A model generated the notes under the pieces. It searched no databases. It worked only from the letters and a program-made list of their open reading frames with translations, and had not been told where the DNA came from. DNA of 64,000 nt, from contig NZ_JACOGF010000001.1 in the NCBI RefSeq assembly GCF_014284335.1, positions 620,001 through 684,000 of the forward strand. Direction: 5' to 3'. The position numbers and the translations under genes are program-made. Every line of letters begins with the position of its first letter. The stretch's first letter is position 1. This DNA comes from Undibacterium hunanense. Its GTDB lineage: Bacteria > Pseudomonadota > Gammaproteobacteria > Burkholderiales > Burkholderiaceae_D. Below are positions 27,072 to 36,121 of the stretch, piece after piece.

Positions 27072-28401
27072 GGGACACCTCCCTGGACACAACTGCAGCA
27101 CGCGCCGCATTCCCGGCACCCATGGTACCAGCCATCAACAAAGGCAATTCCTCATCCAGCAAACGGAAGGCGGCTGTCTCGCGTTTCAGTTTAAAGGCCC
27201 GGTCTATCAGGTACAGTTTGTTGGCGATATGCAGGTCTTCCGGCACCCGCTGGCCGCTGGCGACGTAATACACCATCAGCTTCTGGCGTATCGCAATGTC
27301 CAGTGCCCCGCCTATGGTGGCCGCTTCATCGAGCTTGGTGAAAATGCAACCTGCCAGGCCATTGCCCTGATATGCCCGCACCACTTCGCTCAGGGTTTCA
27401 CCGGTCGAGGTGGCATTCAGGCACAGCAGACGCTTTACCGGAGTGTCTGTTCCTGACAACATGGCAACCTGTTCGGTCACCATTTTATCGCGCTGACTGA
27501 CACCGACAGTATCAATCAATACCGTATGCTTGTTCTTGAGTTCGGACAAGGCAATGCGCAAATCCGCCTCATCCTTGACGGCATGCACCATGACGCCGAG
27601 TATTTTGCCGTAAATACGCAATTGCTCAAAACCGCCGATACGGTAGCCGTCAGTAGTGATCAGCGCCAGCTTGGAAGGACCATGGCGCATCACACAACGC
27701 GCTGCCAGTTTGGCCGTAGTCGTGGTCTTGCCAACGCCGGTAGGGCCTACCAGGGCATAGACACCGCCTTTTTCCAGCATTTCGTTTTCATTGTCGATGG
27801 TGGACAGATTGCGCACCAGGGTATTTTTGATCCAGTCCAGGCCATTTTCGAGCTTGCCGGCTTCCGGCAATTTTTCTACCAGATAGCGTGACAAGCCCGC
27901 GCTAAAGCCAGTCGCCAGCATTTCACGCAGGATTTCGGCCTTCTGCGGATGCCGCTTCTGGGTCTGAGTCCAGGATATTTCGGCCAGTTGCGACTCCAGC
28001 ATGCTGCGCATGGAGCGGATTTCTGACATCACATTATTCAATTCGCCGGCACTGACAGCGGCTTCAATATCAGTATCCACGGCGATCGCCGGCTTCAGCG
28101 GTCGACGGATGACCGCTGGTGCTTCTGTCCGTGCTTCGGTCCGTGCTTCGGCCTTTGCTTCAGACTGATAGCGCGGCGCAAAGCGTGGCGTATCGGGGAC
28201 AGATGGCACTGGTGCCGATACTGGCGCTTCATCGGTGGAAGAAGGCGCAATCGCACTGATGGCTTCGTCTGCCATCGCCAAAATCTCGACCTTGCCACCG
28301 ATATTGCGGTTGGACAAAATCACCGCATCAGCACCCAGGGCATCCCGCAACATGCGCAAAGCCTCGCGAGAAGTATTCGCGGTAAATTTTCTGACGTTCA
28401 T
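27064..28401 (-). CDS. flhF: Flagellar biosynthesis SRP-type GTPase FlhF
   Basis: A 445-residue GTPase that sets flagellar placement and number, usually at the pole. It begins MNVRKFTANTSREALRMLRD and has a repetitive Ala/Glu/Arg-rich linker at about 70-100. The NG domain includes the P-loop ALVGPTGVGKTTTTAKLAAR, ALITTDGYRIGGFEQLRIYG, VLIDTVGVSQRD and CIFTKLDEAATIGGALDIAI. It overlaps flhA by four bases upstream and flhG downstream. Confidence 0.95.
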   Translation of the reverse strand: MNVRKFTANTSREALRMLRDALGADAVILSNRNIGGKVEILAMADEAISAIAPSSTDEAPVSAPVPSVPDTPRFAPRYQSEAKAEARTEARTEAPAVIRRPLKPAIAVDTDIEAAVSAGELNNVMSEIRSMRSMLESQLAEISWTQTQKRHPQKAEILREMLATGFSAGLSRYLVEKLPEAGKLENGLDWIKNTLVRNLSTIDNENEMLEKGGVYALVGPTGVGKTTTTAKLAARCVMRHGPSKLALITTDGYRIGGFEQLRIYGKILGVMVHAVKDEADLRIALSELKNKHTVLIDTVGVSQRDKMVTEQVAMLSGTDTPVKRLLCLNATSTGETLSEVVRAYQGNGLAGCIFTKLDEAATIGGALDIAIRQKLMVYYVASGQRVPEDLHIANKLYLIDRAFKLKRETAAFRLLDEELPLLMAGTMGAGNAARAAVVSREVSLG

Positions 28402-30485
28402 GATTGACCTCCAACCAGGCTGGTGACTTTAATTGTTTTTGTTTCAGGTAATTCTGCGTGTGACAGAACTTTCAGTTGCGGCACCGTGCGACGCAGGAAG
28501 CGCGATAGCAAGGCGCGCAGCGGTGCAGGCACCAGCAAGACCGGTGTCAGGCCCAATTGCTCCTGATGCTGGGCCGCAGCCTCGGTCTGGGTTGCCAGTG
28601 TGTCGGCCAGGCCTGGCTCAATACCGGCACCATCAGCACCACTGGTCTGCAAGGCTTGCATCAGCAAACGTTCCAGACGGTTATCCAGCGTCATGACGGT
28701 CAGCTCATTCCCGGTCGGGAAAATCTGCTGCACGATGGCACGGCCAAGGGCAATCCGCACCTGGGCAGTCAGTTCAGCGGCATCCTGGGTATGCATGGCC
28801 TGTTCTGACAGACATTCGATGATGGTACGCATGTCGCGGATATGCACGCCTTCAATCAACAGGTTCTGCAAGACTTTTTGCAGCACAGACAAAGGCAGGA
28901 TTTTCGGTACCAGCTCTTCCACCATCTTCGGCATATCCTTGGCCAGGTGATCCATCAGCAACTGCACTTCCTGACGGCCCAGTAACTCGGCAGCATGGGA
29001 AGTGATCAGATGATTCAAATGCGTGGCGATCACCGTACCCGAATCCACGACGGTGTAGCCCATGGCCTGTGCCTGATCGCGCATACCGCCATCTATCCAT
29101 ACGGCAGGCAGGCCAAAGGCCGGGTCATTCGTGACGGTGCCGGGCAAGTTGCCGGTGACCATACCTGGATTGATCGCCAGGTACTGACCGCTGAGTGCTT
29201 CACCCACACCGACTTCCACCCCTTTAAGCGTGATGCGGTAGGCCGACGGTTTAAGTTCAAGATTGTCACGGATGTGCACAGGTGGCGACAGAAAACCGAC
29301 TTCCTGCGCAAATTTTTTGCGTATGCCCTTGATACGACGCAGCAACTCGCCACCCTGATTTTTGTCCACCAGCGGAATCAGGCGATAGCCCACTTCCAGG
29401 CCCAGGGTGTCGACCGGCAAAATATCCTGCCAGGTCGCTTCTTCCATCTCTTGCGGTGCGGCTGCGGGCGCATCCTGTTTTTCATCCATGGCAGGAGGCA
29501 TTTCATTGCGTTTGTTCAGCAGATAACCGCCACCACACAGAATTGCAGCCAGCAAAATAAAGGCGATATGCGGCATGCCGGGTATCAAACCCATGCCGCC
29601 AATAATGCCGCCAGTAATGATCATGACCTGCGGCTTGGCAAACAACTGCCCGATCAACTGACCACTGATATCCTGGTCACTGGCAACGCGCGACACCACA
29701 ACACCGGCAGCAGTAGAAATGATCAGGGAAGGAATCTGTGCCACCAGGCCATCACCAATGGCCAGCAGCGTATAGTTTTTCAGCGCGGAAGCAAAATCCA
29801 GATCATGCTGCACCATACCGACAATCAGGCCACCGACGATATTGATCACGGTAACCATGATGCCGGCGACCGCATCACCACGTACATATTTACTGGCACC
29901 GTCCATGGCACCATAAAATTCAGCTTCTTGCGCTACTTCGGTACGACGACGGCGAGCTTCCTGCTCGGCGATCAGACCGGCATTCAGATCAGCATCAATC
30001 GCCATTTGTTTGCCCGGCATCGCATCCAGGGCAAAACGTGCACCCACCTCAGCAATACGGCCAGCACCCTTGGTCACCACGGTAAAGTTGATGATGGTCA
30101 GAATGATAAACACCACGATACCAACGGTGTAATTGCCGCCGATCAGAAAGTGGCCGAAAGCTTCAATCACCTTACCGGCTGCATCCGGACCTGTATGGCC
30201 TTCCGTCAGCACCACGCGGGTAGATGCGACGTTGAGCGACAGGCGCAACATGGTACTGACCAGCAGCACCGTAGGAAACACCATGAAATCCAGCGGCTTG
30301 ACGGTGTACAAACTGGTCAGCAAGACAATGATCGCAATCGCAATATTGAAGCTGAAAAATACGTCCAGTACAAAGGCCGGCAAGGGCAGGATCATCATTG
30401 CCAGCATCAGGATAATCAGGAAAGGCGCCGCCAGCGCCCGGGTATTCATACCGTTCATCCAGGCAGGTAATTTGAGGCTATTCAT
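28398..30485 (-). CDS. flhA: Flagellar export-gate protein FlhA
   Basis: A 695-residue inner-membrane component of the flagellar type III export gate. About eight N-terminal helices (LPAFVLDVFFSFNIAIAIIV, FPTVLLVSTMLRLSLNVAST) are followed by the FHIPEP signature region (RFALDAMPGKQMAIDADLNA). The cytoplasmic C-terminal domain binds export chaperones. Its start overlaps the flhB stop by four bases. Confidence 0.97.
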   Translation of the reverse strand: MNSLKLPAWMNGMNTRALAAPFLIILMLAMMILPLPAFVLDVFFSFNIAIAIIVLLTSLYTVKPLDFMVFPTVLLVSTMLRLSLNVASTRVVLTEGHTGPDAAGKVIEAFGHFLIGGNYTVGIVVFIILTIINFTVVTKGAGRIAEVGARFALDAMPGKQMAIDADLNAGLIAEQEARRRRTEVAQEAEFYGAMDGASKYVRGDAVAGIMVTVINIVGGLIVGMVQHDLDFASALKNYTLLAIGDGLVAQIPSLIISTAAGVVVSRVASDQDISGQLIGQLFAKPQVMIITGGIIGGMGLIPGMPHIAFILLAAILCGGGYLLNKRNEMPPAMDEKQDAPAAAPQEMEEATWQDILPVDTLGLEVGYRLIPLVDKNQGGELLRRIKGIRKKFAQEVGFLSPPVHIRDNLELKPSAYRITLKGVEVGVGEALSGQYLAINPGMVTGNLPGTVTNDPAFGLPAVWIDGGMRDQAQAMGYTVVDSGTVIATHLNHLITSHAAELLGRQEVQLLMDHLAKDMPKMVEELVPKILPLSVLQKVLQNLLIEGVHIRDMRTIIECLSEQAMHTQDAAELTAQVRIALGRAIVQQIFPTGNELTVMTLDNRLERLLMQALQTSGADGAGIEPGLADTLATQTEAAAQHQEQLGLTPVLLVPAPLRALLSRFLRRTVPQLKVLSHAELPETKTIKVTSLVGGQS

Positions 30486-31633
30486 GCTGGTGCTCCTGCT
30501 TGATTATTCGGGTCCAGCTCAGGTGGTACATATAAGTCATTCGGTTCCATCGGTTTGTTTCCTGCACCTGTGCGATAACTGCGTAACTGATAAACATAAG
30601 CCAGCACTTCGGCCACTGCGGCATACAAGGCTTCAGGGATTTCATCGCCCAGCTCGGTGTGCTTGAACAGCGCACGTGCCAGCGGCGGTGCTTCCAGCAA
30701 AGGTACTTTGTGTTCTTGTGCCAGCTCACGAATCTTGGCGGCTACCGCATCCGCACCTTTGGCGACCACCTTAGGCGCACCACGACCACCCTCGGTATAT
30801 TTCAATGCCACGGCAAAGTGGGTCGGGTTGGTGACCACCACGTCCGCGGTCGGGATTTCAGACATCATGCGACGGCGTGCCATTTCACGCTGCTGTGCGC
30901 GGATTTTTGCCTTGATTTGCGGATTACCGTTAGCTTCTTTCGATTCCTGAATCACTTCCTGATGGGTCATCTTCAGTTTTTCAGCGTATTGCCACATCTG
31001 GTAAGGCGCATCAATCGCCGCAATCACCACCAGCGAACCAACGATGGCCAAAAAACACACGCCCATCATGTGGCCAACGTGGGCAGGCCCGGTTTTCAGC
31101 GATTCCAGCGGCAGGGCAAAAATGGCATTCTTCTGGTTCATGATGACTATCCATGCCACCACCCCGACCAATACGGTTTTAATGATCGCCTTCACCAATT
31201 CCACACCGGCACGGGTAGAGATCATATTGCCCAGACCAGAAATCGGATTCATGCGCCCAAAGTTCGGTTGCAGGGCTTTGGCGCTAAACAGCCAGCCACC
31301 GATCAACAGCGGTGAACCCAGTGCCACGATCAGCAACAGCACCGCTATCGGCGCAAAAGCCACCAGCACATCCCACAGACTGGCGCCGATCTTGGCAAAC
31401 AGCACCGCAGGGTCATAGATAATTTCGCGTTCCAGCGACAGGCCAGTAATCAATGCATGATTCAACTGCCTGACCAGACCATCACCCATGGCCCATAGCG
31501 ATCCGCCCGCAGCCAGCAAAATGGTGCAGGTAGACAGTTCACGCGAACGCGGAACATCGCCCTCTTCCCGCGCCTGTTCAAGGCGCTTGGGCGAGGCCGG
31601 TTCGGTTCTTTCGAGATCGCTATCTTCGGCCAT
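30482..31633 (-). CDS. flhB: Flagellar export-switch protein FlhB
   Basis: A 383-residue export-gate protein that switches specificity from rod/hook to filament substrates. It starts MAEDSDLERTEPASPKRLEQ, has four membrane helices, and carries the autocleavage site in VVVTNPTHFAVALKYTEG. The C-terminal tail is extended (about residues 355-383). It heads the flhB-flhA-flhF-flhG-fliA-motC-motD run, whose genes overlap or nearly abut. Confidence 0.96.
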   Translation of the reverse strand: MAEDSDLERTEPASPKRLEQAREEGDVPRSRELSTCTILLAAGGSLWAMGDGLVRQLNHALITGLSLEREIIYDPAVLFAKIGASLWDVLVAFAPIAVLLLIVALGSPLLIGGWLFSAKALQPNFGRMNPISGLGNMISTRAGVELVKAIIKTVLVGVVAWIVIMNQKNAIFALPLESLKTGPAHVGHMMGVCFLAIVGSLVVIAAIDAPYQMWQYAEKLKMTHQEVIQESKEANGNPQIKAKIRAQQREMARRRMMSEIPTADVVVTNPTHFAVALKYTEGGRGAPKVVAKGADAVAAKIRELAQEHKVPLLEAPPLARALFKHTELGDEIPEALYAAVAEVLAYVYQLRSYRTGAGNKPMEPNDLYVPPELDPNNQAGAPA

Positions 31634-31766
31634 TGCCGACTCCTGTTATTTCCACAAAGCAACCAGCACGCTGATTACACAAAGATACAGGTGTGATTAT
31701 TGGCTATGTCAGAAGCACAAGATGCGTGGAATAAGGGAAGAAATACCCCTTAGCTCTGGGGAAAGA

Positions 31767-31792
31767 ATGGCCCTTTAAGCTTAAAGGGCCAT
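31767..31792. promoter_or_regulatory. Perfect 26-bp palindrome upstream of flhB
   Basis: The half-site ATGGCCCTTTAAG is followed at once by its exact complement. It lies 133 bases upstream of flhB and 68 bases after the MFS gene stop. It may be an operator for flhB or a loopless terminator for the MFS gene. Confidence 0.5.
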
Positions 31793-31801
31793 GAAAGGCT
31801 A

Positions 31802-31841
31802 AAATCTGAACGGCCAGCCTGATGGCAAGGCGCTCAGATTT
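31802..31841 (-). terminator. Possible terminator of the MFS gene
   Basis: AAATCTGA and TCAGATTT form an inverted repeat with a nested GC-rich stem, and TTTTA follows on the minus strand. It begins 20 bases after the MFS stop. Confidence 0.5.
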
Positions 31842-31860
31842 AGTTGATGAAATGCTTTGA

Positions 31861-33111
31861 TCAGGCAGGCACAGCCGCAGGTGTCGCCACCATGCGGTGG
31901 ATGAAATACATCATGACAGCAGTCAGCAGCACGGTGCACACCAGAATATCGCCCAGCAAATCAAAATGCAGTATCGCACCACCAGCAGCAGGCTGGCTGA
32001 CGATCATACCGGCGACCACAGAACCTACACCACCGGCGATTTGCTGCAGCGATGAATTGATTGCCATGAATGCGCCTCGGCTGTCAGCCGCCGGCACAGC
32101 CGACATCATTGCCTGGGCCGGGATCATGCGTGAAAAAATACCGACAAACAGCAGGACATTGACCAAAATGACCATAGGCAAAGGCGTAACACCAAGACGG
32201 GTGTAGATCACAGCCATAACGATCGTCATCGCAGCACCGAACAGAAACACACGATATTTGCCAAACTTGTCGCTAAGCTTGCCAACCAGAGGGCCAGTGA
32301 TGATTGCACCGAATCCTGTGACAAGATAAATCATCGGCAATTCCTTCATCGAAATACCCAGGTTATTGACCGCAAAGGCGCTGCTGAACGGCATCAGCAT
32401 ATAACCGCCTATGCTCAAAAATCCTGTTGCAGCAAATGCCAGCAAATACCTGGGTGTTGCTATCGTGTCTCTCAAATGATGGAAAGGGTTGCGGTCAGAC
32501 TGCAATTTCAAATGTCCATCAATCGGCTTGAGATTAACAATGATGATGACGCCGACAATCGCAGCCATGCCCACGATCATCATGAAAGGCGCATGCCAGC
32601 CCCAGTGCGCAGACAGATACAGGCCAATAGGCAAGCCCAGGATCTGGCTACCGGCAAAAGCAGTTTGCAATACACCCATGACCCGGCCACGCATACTGAA
32701 AGGGAACAAGTCTGTCGTAATCGCCATCACGATGGCACCAATGACGCCGCCAAACAGACCCGTCACGATACGTGCAAATAACAGGAAGTAAAAATTAGGC
32801 GCAATCCCGCACAGGAAGGTACCCAGGATAAAGCCGCAATAAAAAAACATGAGCAGCTTTTTGCGGTCAAAACGGTCAGCAAAACCCGCTGCCGCAAAAC
32901 CGGCGATACCGGCGCTGAATGCGTAGGCAGATACCACCACCCCAAACTGGGACGGTGTGATGTTCAATGCTGGCATCAGGATCGCACCCAGCGGTGACAT
33001 GATCATGAAATCCAGAATGATCGTGAACTGTAAAAATGCCAGTATGGCGAGGACAAATTTTTGATAGCCAGTAAACTGCGTTGGCGGCGCGGTAGAAATA
33101 GTTTGAGTCAT
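31861..33111 (-). CDS. MFS drug/metabolite exporter (DHA1-like, 12 helices)
   Basis: A 416-residue inner-membrane transporter. The first helix (ILAFLQFTIILDFMIMSPLG) and motif A (GFADRFDRKKLLMF) place it with the drug:H+ antiporter 1 group. FARIVTGLFGGVIGAIVMAI holds a motif C-like glycine run. ATG at 33111 is chosen; an in-frame ATG six codons earlier is possible. It lies downstream of the Tet(X)-like monooxygenase on the same strand, with a tandem-repeat spacer between. A shared role in resistance or detoxification is inferred. Confidence 0.85.
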   Translation of the reverse strand: MTQTISTAPPTQFTGYQKFVLAILAFLQFTIILDFMIMSPLGAILMPALNITPSQFGVVVSAYAFSAGIAGFAAAGFADRFDRKKLLMFFYCGFILGTFLCGIAPNFYFLLFARIVTGLFGGVIGAIVMAITTDLFPFSMRGRVMGVLQTAFAGSQILGLPIGLYLSAHWGWHAPFMMIVGMAAIVGVIIIVNLKPIDGHLKLQSDRNPFHHLRDTIATPRYLLAFAATGFLSIGGYMLMPFSSAFAVNNLGISMKELPMIYLVTGFGAIITGPLVGKLSDKFGKYRVFLFGAAMTIVMAVIYTRLGVTPLPMVILVNVLLFVGIFSRMIPAQAMMSAVPAADSRGAFMAINSSLQQIAGGVGSVVAGMIVSQPAAGGAILHFDLLGDILVCTVLLTAVMMYFIHRMVATPAAVPA

Positions 33112-33132
33112 GTGTTCTTTCTTTTGCATTGA

Positions 33133-33155
33133 AATTCAGACTCATGGTCTGAATT
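33133..33155. promoter_or_regulatory. Inverted repeat just upstream of the MFS gene
   Basis: AATTCAGAC, five bases, GTCTGAATT: a perfect 9-bp dyad 22 bases before the chosen MFS start. Position and form fit an operator or a leader hairpin. It does not resemble the palindrome before the nearby tetR gene. Confidence 0.5.
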
Positions 33156-33170
33156 CATATTTTTATAAAG

Positions 33171-33231
33171 CTTATTTATGTCGCTTATTTTTGTAACTTA
33201 TTTATGTAACTTATTCATGTAACTTTTTTAT
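33171..33231. repeat. 13-bp tandem repeat, about 4.5 copies
   Basis: The unit CTTATTTATGTAA runs head to tail from 33171 (copies starting 33171, 33184, 33197, 33210 and a partial at 33223), with one to three mismatches each. It ends six bases before the monooxygenase stop codon. Confidence 0.85.
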
Positions 33232-33236
33232 CTGAT

Positions 33237-34463
33237 TTAAGCAGCTTCCCTGAAGCCCTCTTTTTGCAATAACACATCCTGATTGCCAGAAAAAAATTCC
33301 CTGAAAAACGGCACTGCTTCATAGGAATGAAAGACCTTAGTAAATTTCAGCGTTTCCGCTGCGGTCTCGGCATTGCGTTCGCGCATTTCGGTTTCATAGG
33401 CGGCGATAGCTGCATGCATATCCAGCTCCGGGTTCAACAATTGACTGGCCAGCACCAGGGCATCCTGCATTGCCATATTCACGCCTTCACCTGCATACGG
33501 CGGCATGACATGGGCAGCATCACCCAGCATGGTCAGGTTGGACAATGATGGCCAGCTTTGATGAACAGGTGCACAGAATTGCGGGCGCGGTATGAAAGGC
33601 AGACTGGCATGTCTGAATAACTCTACCCAGATATCACTCCAGCCCTTGAATTCTCGCCTGAACCAGGTGAGCACCTGATCGCGGTCAGAAAAATCAATTC
33701 TGCATTCCGTAGACCAATGCTGATCCGCCTTGTGACCAGTATAAAAAGCCACGCTGCCATCCCCCTTCAAAACGATGAACAGAGTCTTTTCATCGTCAAG
33801 CACACATACTTTCCCACCATCCAGCAACTCATACAATTCCGGAATAGCAGTTTTTACGTCAACTACGGTGCCTTCCAGCACAGTCACCCCAGAATACTCC
33901 GGTGCAAGCGAAGTAATATACGGACGTATTTTTGAATTGGCACCGTCGGCAGCAACGACTAAATCAGCAGTAAATTTGTCGCCGTTTTCAAATGTTATCT
34001 CAACCGACTCGTCTGTCCTTTGCAAAGACGAGAAACGGGCATCCCACACCACCGTATCATCAGCCAACGAAGCCAGCAGCAAATTCCTTAAGGGGCCACG
34101 ATCAATCTCTGGCCTGTCGTTACTCTCTGGACCAAGTTCATCAATGATGACTGCCGCCTGTGCGTCCACAAACAGCATTTTCTCGGCACCGGGACGATAT
34201 GCCAGCTCAAACGCCCCCATCAAACCGGCTGCACGCAAGGCAGACAAGCCTGAGCCTTCATTCAGGTTCAGGGTTGCGCCCTGCACTCTGGCAAACTGAT
34301 TGATGTCCCTTTCAAACACTTTCACTTTCGCACCCTGCATTTGCAGCAGACGTGCCAATGTCAGCCCGCCTGGCCCTGCACCTATGATGGCAATCTGCTT
34401 GTCTTGGATTGGACTTTGCTTATGGATTTGTGTCATTGAGATCATCCCGGGGGTTTTATCCAT
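33237..34463 (-). CDS. Tet(X)-like FAD-dependent monooxygenase
   Basis: A 408-residue class A flavin monooxygenase. It has the dinucleotide motif IAIIGAGPGGLTLARLLQ, VFERD, the DG motif VVAADGANSKIR and the GD motif MLGDAAHVMPPYAGEGVNMA. Resemblance to Tet(X) tetracycline destructases runs through much of the protein (for example the AR-x-QGATLNLNEGSGLSALRA region, EIDRGPLRNLLLASL and DTVVWDARF). Such enzymes also act on other aromatic substrates, so tetracycline inactivation is only a hypothesis. Starts at 34445 and 34436 are alternatives. It is divergent from tetR and upstream of an MFS pump. Confidence 0.85.
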   Translation of the reverse strand: MDKTPGMISMTQIHKQSPIQDKQIAIIGAGPGGLTLARLLQMQGAKVKVFERDINQFARVQGATLNLNEGSGLSALRAAGLMGAFELAYRPGAEKMLFVDAQAAVIIDELGPESNDRPEIDRGPLRNLLLASLADDTVVWDARFSSLQRTDESVEITFENGDKFTADLVVAADGANSKIRPYITSLAPEYSGVTVLEGTVVDVKTAIPELYELLDGGKVCVLDDEKTLFIVLKGDGSVAFYTGHKADQHWSTECRIDFSDRDQVLTWFRREFKGWSDIWVELFRHASLPFIPRPQFCAPVHQSWPSLSNLTMLGDAAHVMPPYAGEGVNMAMQDALVLASQLLNPELDMHAAIAAYETEMRERNAETAAETLKFTKVFHSYEAVPFFREFFSGNQDVLLQKEGFREAA

Positions 34464-34638
34464 TTCATCGCCTGCTTTTAATGCAACTGCAATGGCGTGC
34501 CAATATTGCAGCTAAATGGATAGACGTTTTGAAAATGCAAATATTGCAGAAGAGCCGGAATGTTCTGAATATGTCAGAAATCAGCAACCTGAATACCGCC
34601 TTGACTGACACTATAATTTAACCAAATTAAAAAGTAAA

Positions 34639-34665
34639 GTTACTTAATTTATTTATTAAGGTAAC
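34639..34665. promoter_or_regulatory. Probable TetR operator
   Basis: GTTACTTAAT and ATTAAGGTAAC form an imperfect dyad (one extra base) around a TTATTT centre. It lies in AT-rich DNA between the divergent monooxygenase and tetR genes, 42 bases before the tetR start. Autoregulation is inferred. Confidence 0.55.
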
Positions 34666-34707
34666 AAATCTGCTACAATGACGCCTGAACACGATAAGGG
34701 GTCTTTG

Positions 34708-35268
34708 ATGGGACTGAGGGAATTAAAGAAAGCGAAAACCAGGAAGATGATTTCTGATCTGGCGACCAGGCTTTTCATGGAAAAAGGCTACGACGAAGTC
34801 ACGACAGCAGAAATTGCCAGACTGGCCGAAGTGTCGGTGCCTACGCTATTCAAATATTTCCCCACCAAAGAAGCGCTGGTATTTGATGAACAAGATGAAC
34901 GGGAAGAAAGATTAATTGCGGCCGTAACCGATAGAAAAAAAGGAACATCCATCCTTGATGCCCTGTTTGAACATTTTTCAAACCACATGGCCTTCGACTC
35001 AGAAAAGCGAAAACATGTCACCGCCTTCAAAAAACTGATCCACTCCACACCAGATTTGTCTGTATATGCCAAACAAATCTGGATGCGCTACGAAAAATCA
35101 CTGGCTACCGTGCTGCTGCAAGAAACCAAACATCAACTTGAACAAGCTGAAGCCGAGGCCATAGCCCACTTTATTCTGGATGCTTTCCACAGATCGAAAG
35201 ATGCTGAAAATCCAAAAGCGTCCCTGAATGCCTTGTTCAATATTATCAAGAACGGCTGGACAGAGTAA
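34708..35268 (+). CDS. TetR-family transcriptional regulator
   Basis: A 186-residue repressor-type protein. ATG at 34708 follows AAGGGG by seven bases; the frame also has an ATG at 34678. The N-terminal helix-turn-helix region is LKKAKTRKMISDLATRLFME, with YDEVTTAEIARLAEVSVPTL and FKYFPTKEALVF. The C-terminal ligand domain is variable and gives no substrate clue. Being divergent from the Tet(X)-like gene, it probably controls that gene and perhaps the MFS pump. Confidence 0.88.
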   Translation: MGLRELKKAKTRKMISDLATRLFMEKGYDEVTTAEIARLAEVSVPTLFKYFPTKEALVFDEQDEREERLIAAVTDRKKGTSILDALFEHFSNHMAFDSEKRKHVTAFKKLIHSTPDLSVYAKQIWMRYEKSLATVLLQETKHQLEQAEAEAIAHFILDAFHRSKDAENPKASLNALFNIIKNGWTE

Positions 35269-35283
35269 GCCTCTTGAATATTG

Positions 35284-35304
35284 CCTTCACAAAAACTGTG
35301 AAGG
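35284..35304. terminator. Stem-loop between two convergent regulator genes
   Basis: CCTTCACA, five bases, TGTGAAGG, located within the 39 bases separating the two tetR-family stops. No strong T-run follows, so terminator efficiency is uncertain. Confidence 0.45.
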
Positions 35305-35307
35305 GGT

Positions 35308-35916
35308 TCAGCCGAGCGCTTGTACCGCCAGACTATTTTCTATAAATACCATCGCAGTCGCCGCTGCATAGCCCTGCGGCATGACATCTCCCGCTGCGCT
35401 GGCGAGCTGAAATGCCCCCTCCATGAAAGCCAGCAAGCCCGCCGCCAGCCCTGCCACACCATCAATAGCCTTCTTTTGATCTTCCAGACACGCCGTCAAT
35501 AAAGCCTGTATCAAGGCCAATTCAGCAGCAATGGCTTCCTGAAACACGGCGCGCACTTCAGACTGCCGGACGGCTTCAGCACCAATCACCACCCAGGCAG
35601 ACACCGCCTCTGGCATGGCCCCCTCCCCTTTAGCCAGCCTGGCCTGCACATAGGCCGCCAGTTTTTCTTGCGGCGTATGGGCGCTGGCGGACAATGCCTC
35701 ATAACGTTCACGCGACAGACCTGCCAGAACCTTCACCAGCGCAATCAGAATTTCACCCTTGCTTTTGAAGTGATAGTGAATCAGGCCAGGGGCCAGTTCC
35801 GCTTTTTTGGCGATGGCCAGTATCGTCGCCTTCTCATAGCCCTGTTCTGCCATTACGGACAAAAGGGCAAACACAATTTCCTTGCGACGCTGCTCCGTAT
35901 TTGATTTTCTCGACAT
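35308..35916 (-). CDS. TetR-family transcriptional regulator
   Basis: A 202-residue regulator from ATG at 35916. The frame continues upstream, but the helix-turn-helix begins at RKSNTEQRRKEIVFALLSVM, with YEKATILAIAKKAELAPGLI and HYHFKSKGEILIAL, a BetI/RutR-like pattern. The C-terminal domain is alanine-rich. It diverges from the oxygenase-WD40 gene, and two matching palindromes lie between them, so it most likely represses that gene and itself. Confidence 0.88.
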   Translation of the reverse strand: MSRKSNTEQRRKEIVFALLSVMAEQGYEKATILAIAKKAELAPGLIHYHFKSKGEILIALVKVLAGLSRERYEALSASAHTPQEKLAAYVQARLAKGEGAMPEAVSAWVVIGAEAVRQSEVRAVFQEAIAAELALIQALLTACLEDQKKAIDGVAGLAAGLLAFMEGAFQLASAAGDVMPQGYAAATAMVFIENSLAVQALG

Positions 35917-36025
35917 CCTGGTCTCTTTCCTTAAGCAACCACAGTTCATAGGGCATCTGGCCTGCTCGGCTGCTCTATTGCAATCTGATCAGTCTGGCAA
36001 ATCAGAACAGGGCTACATATTAATT

Positions 36026-36041
36026 TTGGTTGAACAACCAA
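36026..36041. promoter_or_regulatory. Operator palindrome 1 (TetR-type)
   Basis: TTGGTTGAACAACCAA, a perfect 16-bp palindrome. Its core GGTTG-N2-CAACC is repeated 62 bases further on, in the interval between the divergent regulator and oxygenase genes. Confidence 0.75.
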
Positions 36042-36087
36042 ATTTTACTTGGTTTTTCAATAAATCTGGCGTATTCTTGATTTTAAG

Positions 36088-36101
36088 TTGGTTGACCAAC
36101 C
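36088..36101. promoter_or_regulatory. Operator palindrome 2 (TetR-type)
   Basis: TTGGTTGACCAACC, with the same GGTTG-N2-CAACC core as the first site. It ends 20 bases before the oxygenase ATG, so a bound repressor would block that promoter or its leader. Confidence 0.75.
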
Positions 36102-36121
36102 TATTTAAAAAAGAAATCATC

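Noticed and set aside
28995..30470. 491-codon plus-strand open frame
   Set aside because: Antisense to flhA; His/Gln/Arg-rich nonsense-like translation.
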